Source of the DNA: Streptomyces aureocirculatus | GTDB lineage: Bacteria; Actinomycetota; Actinomycetes; Streptomycetales; Streptomycetaceae | Reading direction: 5' to 3' | DNA length: 64,000 bases | Assembly (NCBI RefSeq): GCF_000720475.1 | Contig: NZ_JOAP01000028.1 | Location: forward strand, 134,876-198,875 | Part shown: in pieces, positions 61,950 through 64,000 of the stretch | How positions within the stretch are numbered: the stretch's first letter is position 1 | Layout: each line of letters starts with the position of its first letter | The notes under the pieces: generated by a model | Told to the model about the DNA's origin: nothing | The model's input: the letters and a program-made list of their open reading frames with translations, nothing else | Databases searched by the model: none | Made by a program: the position numbers and the translations under genes

Positions 61950-63635
61950 TTGAGTCATCCGCATCCTGAACTCGGCGCCCCGCCCAAGCTCCCGAAGGGC
62001 GGCCTCCGGGTCACCCCGCTCGGCGGCCTCGGCGAGATCGGCCGCAACATGACCGTCTTCGAGTACGACGGGCGTCTGCTGATCGTCGACTGCGGCGTGC
62101 TCTTCCCCGAGGAGGAGCAGCCCGGCATCGACCTGATCCTGCCGGACTTCACGTCCATCAGGGACCGCCTCGACGACATCGAGGGCATCGTCCTCACGCA
62201 CGGCCACGAGGACCACATCGGCGGCGTCCCCTATCTCCTGCGCGAGAAGCCGGACATCCCGCTGATCGGCTCCAAGCTGACCCTCGCGCTGATCGAGGCC
62301 AAGCTCCAGGAGCACCGCATCCGGCCCTACACCCTTGAGGTGGCCGAGGGTCACCGCGAGCGGGTCGGCCCCTTCGACTGCGAGTTCGTCGCGGTCAACC
62401 ACTCCATCCCGGACGCCCTGGCCGTGGCCATCCGCACCCCCGCGGGCATGGTCGTGCACACCGGCGACTTCAAGATGGACCAGCTCCCGCTCGACGGCCG
62501 CCTCACCGACCTGCACGCGTTCGCGCGGCTGAGTGAGGAGGGCATCGACCTGCTGCTCTCGGACTCGACGAACGCCGAGGTCCCGGGCTTCGTGCCGCCG
62601 GAGCGCGACATCTCGAACGTGCTCCGCCAGGTGTTCGGGGGCGCCCGCAAGCGGATCATCGTGGCCAGCTTCGCCAGCCATGTGCACCGCATCCAGCAGA
62701 TCCTGGACGCGGCCCACGAGTACGGCCGCCGGGTCGCCTTCGTCGGCCGTTCCATGGTCCGCAACATGGGCATCGCCCGTGACCTGGGCTATCTGAAGGT
62801 CCCGCCGGGCCTCGTCGTGGACGTCAAGACCCTCGACGATCTGCCCGACCACGACGTCGTCCTGGTCTGCACGGGTTCCCAGGGCGAGCCGATGGCGGCA
62901 CTCTCGCGCATGGCCAACCGGGACCACCAGATCCGGATCGTGTCCGGCGACACGGTGATCCTGGCCTCGTCCCTCATCCCGGGCAACGAGAACGCGGTGT
63001 ACCGCGTCATCAACGGCCTCACCCGCTGGGGCGCCAACGTCGTGCACAAGGGCAACGCCAAGGTGCACGTCTCGGGCCACGCGTCGGCCGGTGAGCTGCT
63101 GTACTTCTACAACATCTGCCGGCCGAAGAACCTGATGCCGGTTCACGGCGAATGGCGCCATCTGCGCGCCAACGCCGAGCTGGGCGCCCTCACCGGCGTC
63201 CCGCACGACCGGATCGTCATCGCTGAGGACGGCGTCGTCGTCGACCTCGTCGAGGGCAAGGCCAAGATCGTGGGCAAGGTCCAGGCCGGGTACGTGTACG
63301 TCGACGGTCTCTCCGTCGGTGACGTGGGCGAGCCCGCGCTGAAGGACCGCAGGATCCTCGGGGACGAGGGCATCATCTCGGTCTTCGTCGTGGTCGACTC
63401 GACCACCGGCAAGATCACCGGTGGCCCGCACGTACAGGCCCGTGGGTCCGGCATCGAGGACTCCGCCTTCAACGCGGTCCTCCCGAAGGTCCAGGAAGTC
63501 CTGGAGAGGTCGGCTCAGGACGGCGTCGTCGAGTCCCACCAGTTGCAGCAGCTCATCCGCCGCACGCTGGGCAAGTGGGTGTCGGACAACTACCGCCGCC
63601 GCCCGATGATCCTGCCTGTGGTCGTCGAGGTCTGA
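61950..63635 (+). CDS. rnjA: Ribonuclease J
   Basis: 561 residues from TTG 61950, preceded by GAGGAG; this start gives the N-terminus (M)SHPHPELG and the length known for Streptomyces RNase J. Metallo-beta-lactamase zinc motif THGHEDHIGG (His84, His86, Asp88, His89), later HTGDFKMDQ, then the beta-CASP domain with VLVCTGSQGEPMAALSRMA and VHVSGHASAGEL. It has 5'-3' exo- and endonuclease activity in mRNA decay and rRNA maturation. A frame extension upstream (from 61929) lacks a ribosome site and overlaps the leader hairpin. Confidence 0.96.
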   Translation: MSHPHPELGAPPKLPKGGLRVTPLGGLGEIGRNMTVFEYDGRLLIVDCGVLFPEEEQPGIDLILPDFTSIRDRLDDIEGIVLTHGHEDHIGGVPYLLREKPDIPLIGSKLTLALIEAKLQEHRIRPYTLEVAEGHRERVGPFDCEFVAVNHSIPDALAVAIRTPAGMVVHTGDFKMDQLPLDGRLTDLHAFARLSEEGIDLLLSDSTNAEVPGFVPPERDISNVLRQVFGGARKRIIVASFASHVHRIQQILDAAHEYGRRVAFVGRSMVRNMGIARDLGYLKVPPGLVVDVKTLDDLPDHDVVLVCTGSQGEPMAALSRMANRDHQIRIVSGDTVILASSLIPGNENAVYRVINGLTRWGANVVHKGNAKVHVSGHASAGELLYFYNICRPKNLMPVHGEWRHLRANAELGALTGVPHDRIVIAEDGVVVDLVEGKAKIVGKVQAGYVYVDGLSVGDVGEPALKDRRILGDEGIISVFVVVDSTTGKITGGPHVQARGSGIEDSAFNAVLPKVQEVLERSAQDGVVESHQLQQLIRRTLGKWVSDNYRRRPMILPVVVEV

Positions 63636-63690
63636 CGGTCCACCGTGGCGGTCCACCGGCCCGCCCGACCCGTCTGACTAGCGGTCTTCC

Positions 63691-63730
63691 GGAGCGGGGC
63701 GCCTCGATTTGCATCGGGGCGCCCCGCTCC
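63691..63730 (+). terminator. Strong terminator after rnjA
   Basis: GGAGCGGGGCGCC (63691-63703) is perfectly complementary to GGCGCCCCGCTCC (63718-63730). The loop itself continues the stem (CGAT/ATCG) to a TTGC tetraloop, giving about 18 paired positions. It insulates the rrn promoter region downstream. Confidence 0.85.
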
Positions 63731-63819
63731 AGTACGTTTACGGCTCCGCCAGACGGGGAAGCGCCGCGTACAGTGTGCCGGGGACACCCCGAACGGGACG
63801 GAAATTCCGACTCAGAATC

Positions 63820-64000
63820 TCTGATAAAGTCGGAGCCGCCGGAAAGGGAAACGCGAAAGCGAAGACCTGGAAAGCACCGAGGAAATCGGATCGGAACGGG
63901 TAGCCGGAAAGATCTGATAGAGTCGGAAACGCAAGAACAAAAGAAACACCGAAGGGAAGCGCCCGGAGGAAAGCCTGAGAGAGTCTCTCGGGTGAGTACA
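63820..64000 (+). promoter_or_regulatory. Promoter and leader region of an rRNA operon (16S gene beyond the window)
   Basis: Two copies of TCTGATARAGTCGGA (63820-63834, 63913-63927), 93 bases apart, contain -10 boxes TAAAGT (63825-63830) and TAGAGT (63918-63923), consistent with tandem sigma-HrdB rrn promoters. The end of the window, GCCCGGAGGAAAGCCTGAGA and CTCGGGTGAGTACA, matches what I recall of Streptomyces rrn leaders just before the processing and antitermination sequences. GC content drops here as it does before rRNA genes. No gene is seen in 63636-64000. Confidence 0.7.

Noticed and set aside
61896..63656. 586-codon open frame antisense to rnjA
   Set aside because: Composition shadow of a well-supported gene, without any conserved motif.

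Overview
The window is high-GC (about 70%) actinobacterial chromosome, almost certainly Streptomyces. Evidence: GTG/TTG starts, GTGA/ATGA gene overlaps, leaderless starts, the familiar Streptomyces intergenic palindromes, and a gene order matching the conserved core region proS / rimP-nusA-infB-truB-ribF / type VII secretion locus / rpsO-pnp-dapB-dapA-rnjA. No tRNA, CRISPR array, prophage or insertion sequence was found. The right end runs into the promoter/leader region of an rRNA operon whose 16S gene lies beyond base 64000.

Layout. 1-5.3 kb: two GNAT acetyltransferases, prolyl-tRNA synthetase, an aminoglycoside-phosphotransferase-like protein lacking its catalytic residues, and a lipoprotein/ferritin-like pair. 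5.5-12.9 kb: the classic nusA-infB operon (rimP, nusA, ylxR/rnpM, infB, DUF503, rbfA, truB). 13.2-18.0 kb: a large gene for a trypsin-fold/NTPase multidomain protein, apparently broken by a frameshift inside a 12-bp minisatellite. 18.1-19.1 kb: ribF. 19.4-25.7 kb: a five-gene oligopeptide ABC transporter (oppA-B-C-D-F) on the minus strand.

26.4-53.5 kb: a complete ESX/type VII secretion locus. It holds an EspI-like proline-rich MinD ATPase, an unknown membrane-locus protein, eccE, eccB, two mycosin proteases, a decayed long WXG-type substrate, a PE/PPE-like pair, two WXG100 genes (esxA, esxB), eccC and eccD. Embedded in it is an overlapping four-gene cassette (SseB-like, 220-aa partner, 1615-residue RHS/YD-repeat polymorphic toxin, predicted immunity protein). 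The toxin tip shows a His-Gly...Cys arrangement like clan CD (caspase/C80-type) cysteine peptidases. EccB/C/D/E form the membrane machine, the mycosins process or stabilise it, and the WXG100, PE/PPE-like and RHS proteins are probable cargo.

53.9-63.6 kb: rpsO, pnp, an M16 peptidase, dapB, small membrane proteins, dapA (apparently leaderless) and RNase J. This is RNA turnover and lysine/diaminopimelate synthesis.

A recurring theme is unusual short-tandem-repeat expansion, both between genes (12.9, 23.7, 54.5, 60.5 kb) and inside coding sequence (13.4, 15.8-16.5, 22.4, 25.7 kb). Several candidate decayed or pseudoenzyme genes are present. Coordinates come from reading frames and start-site inspection; no database search was possible.
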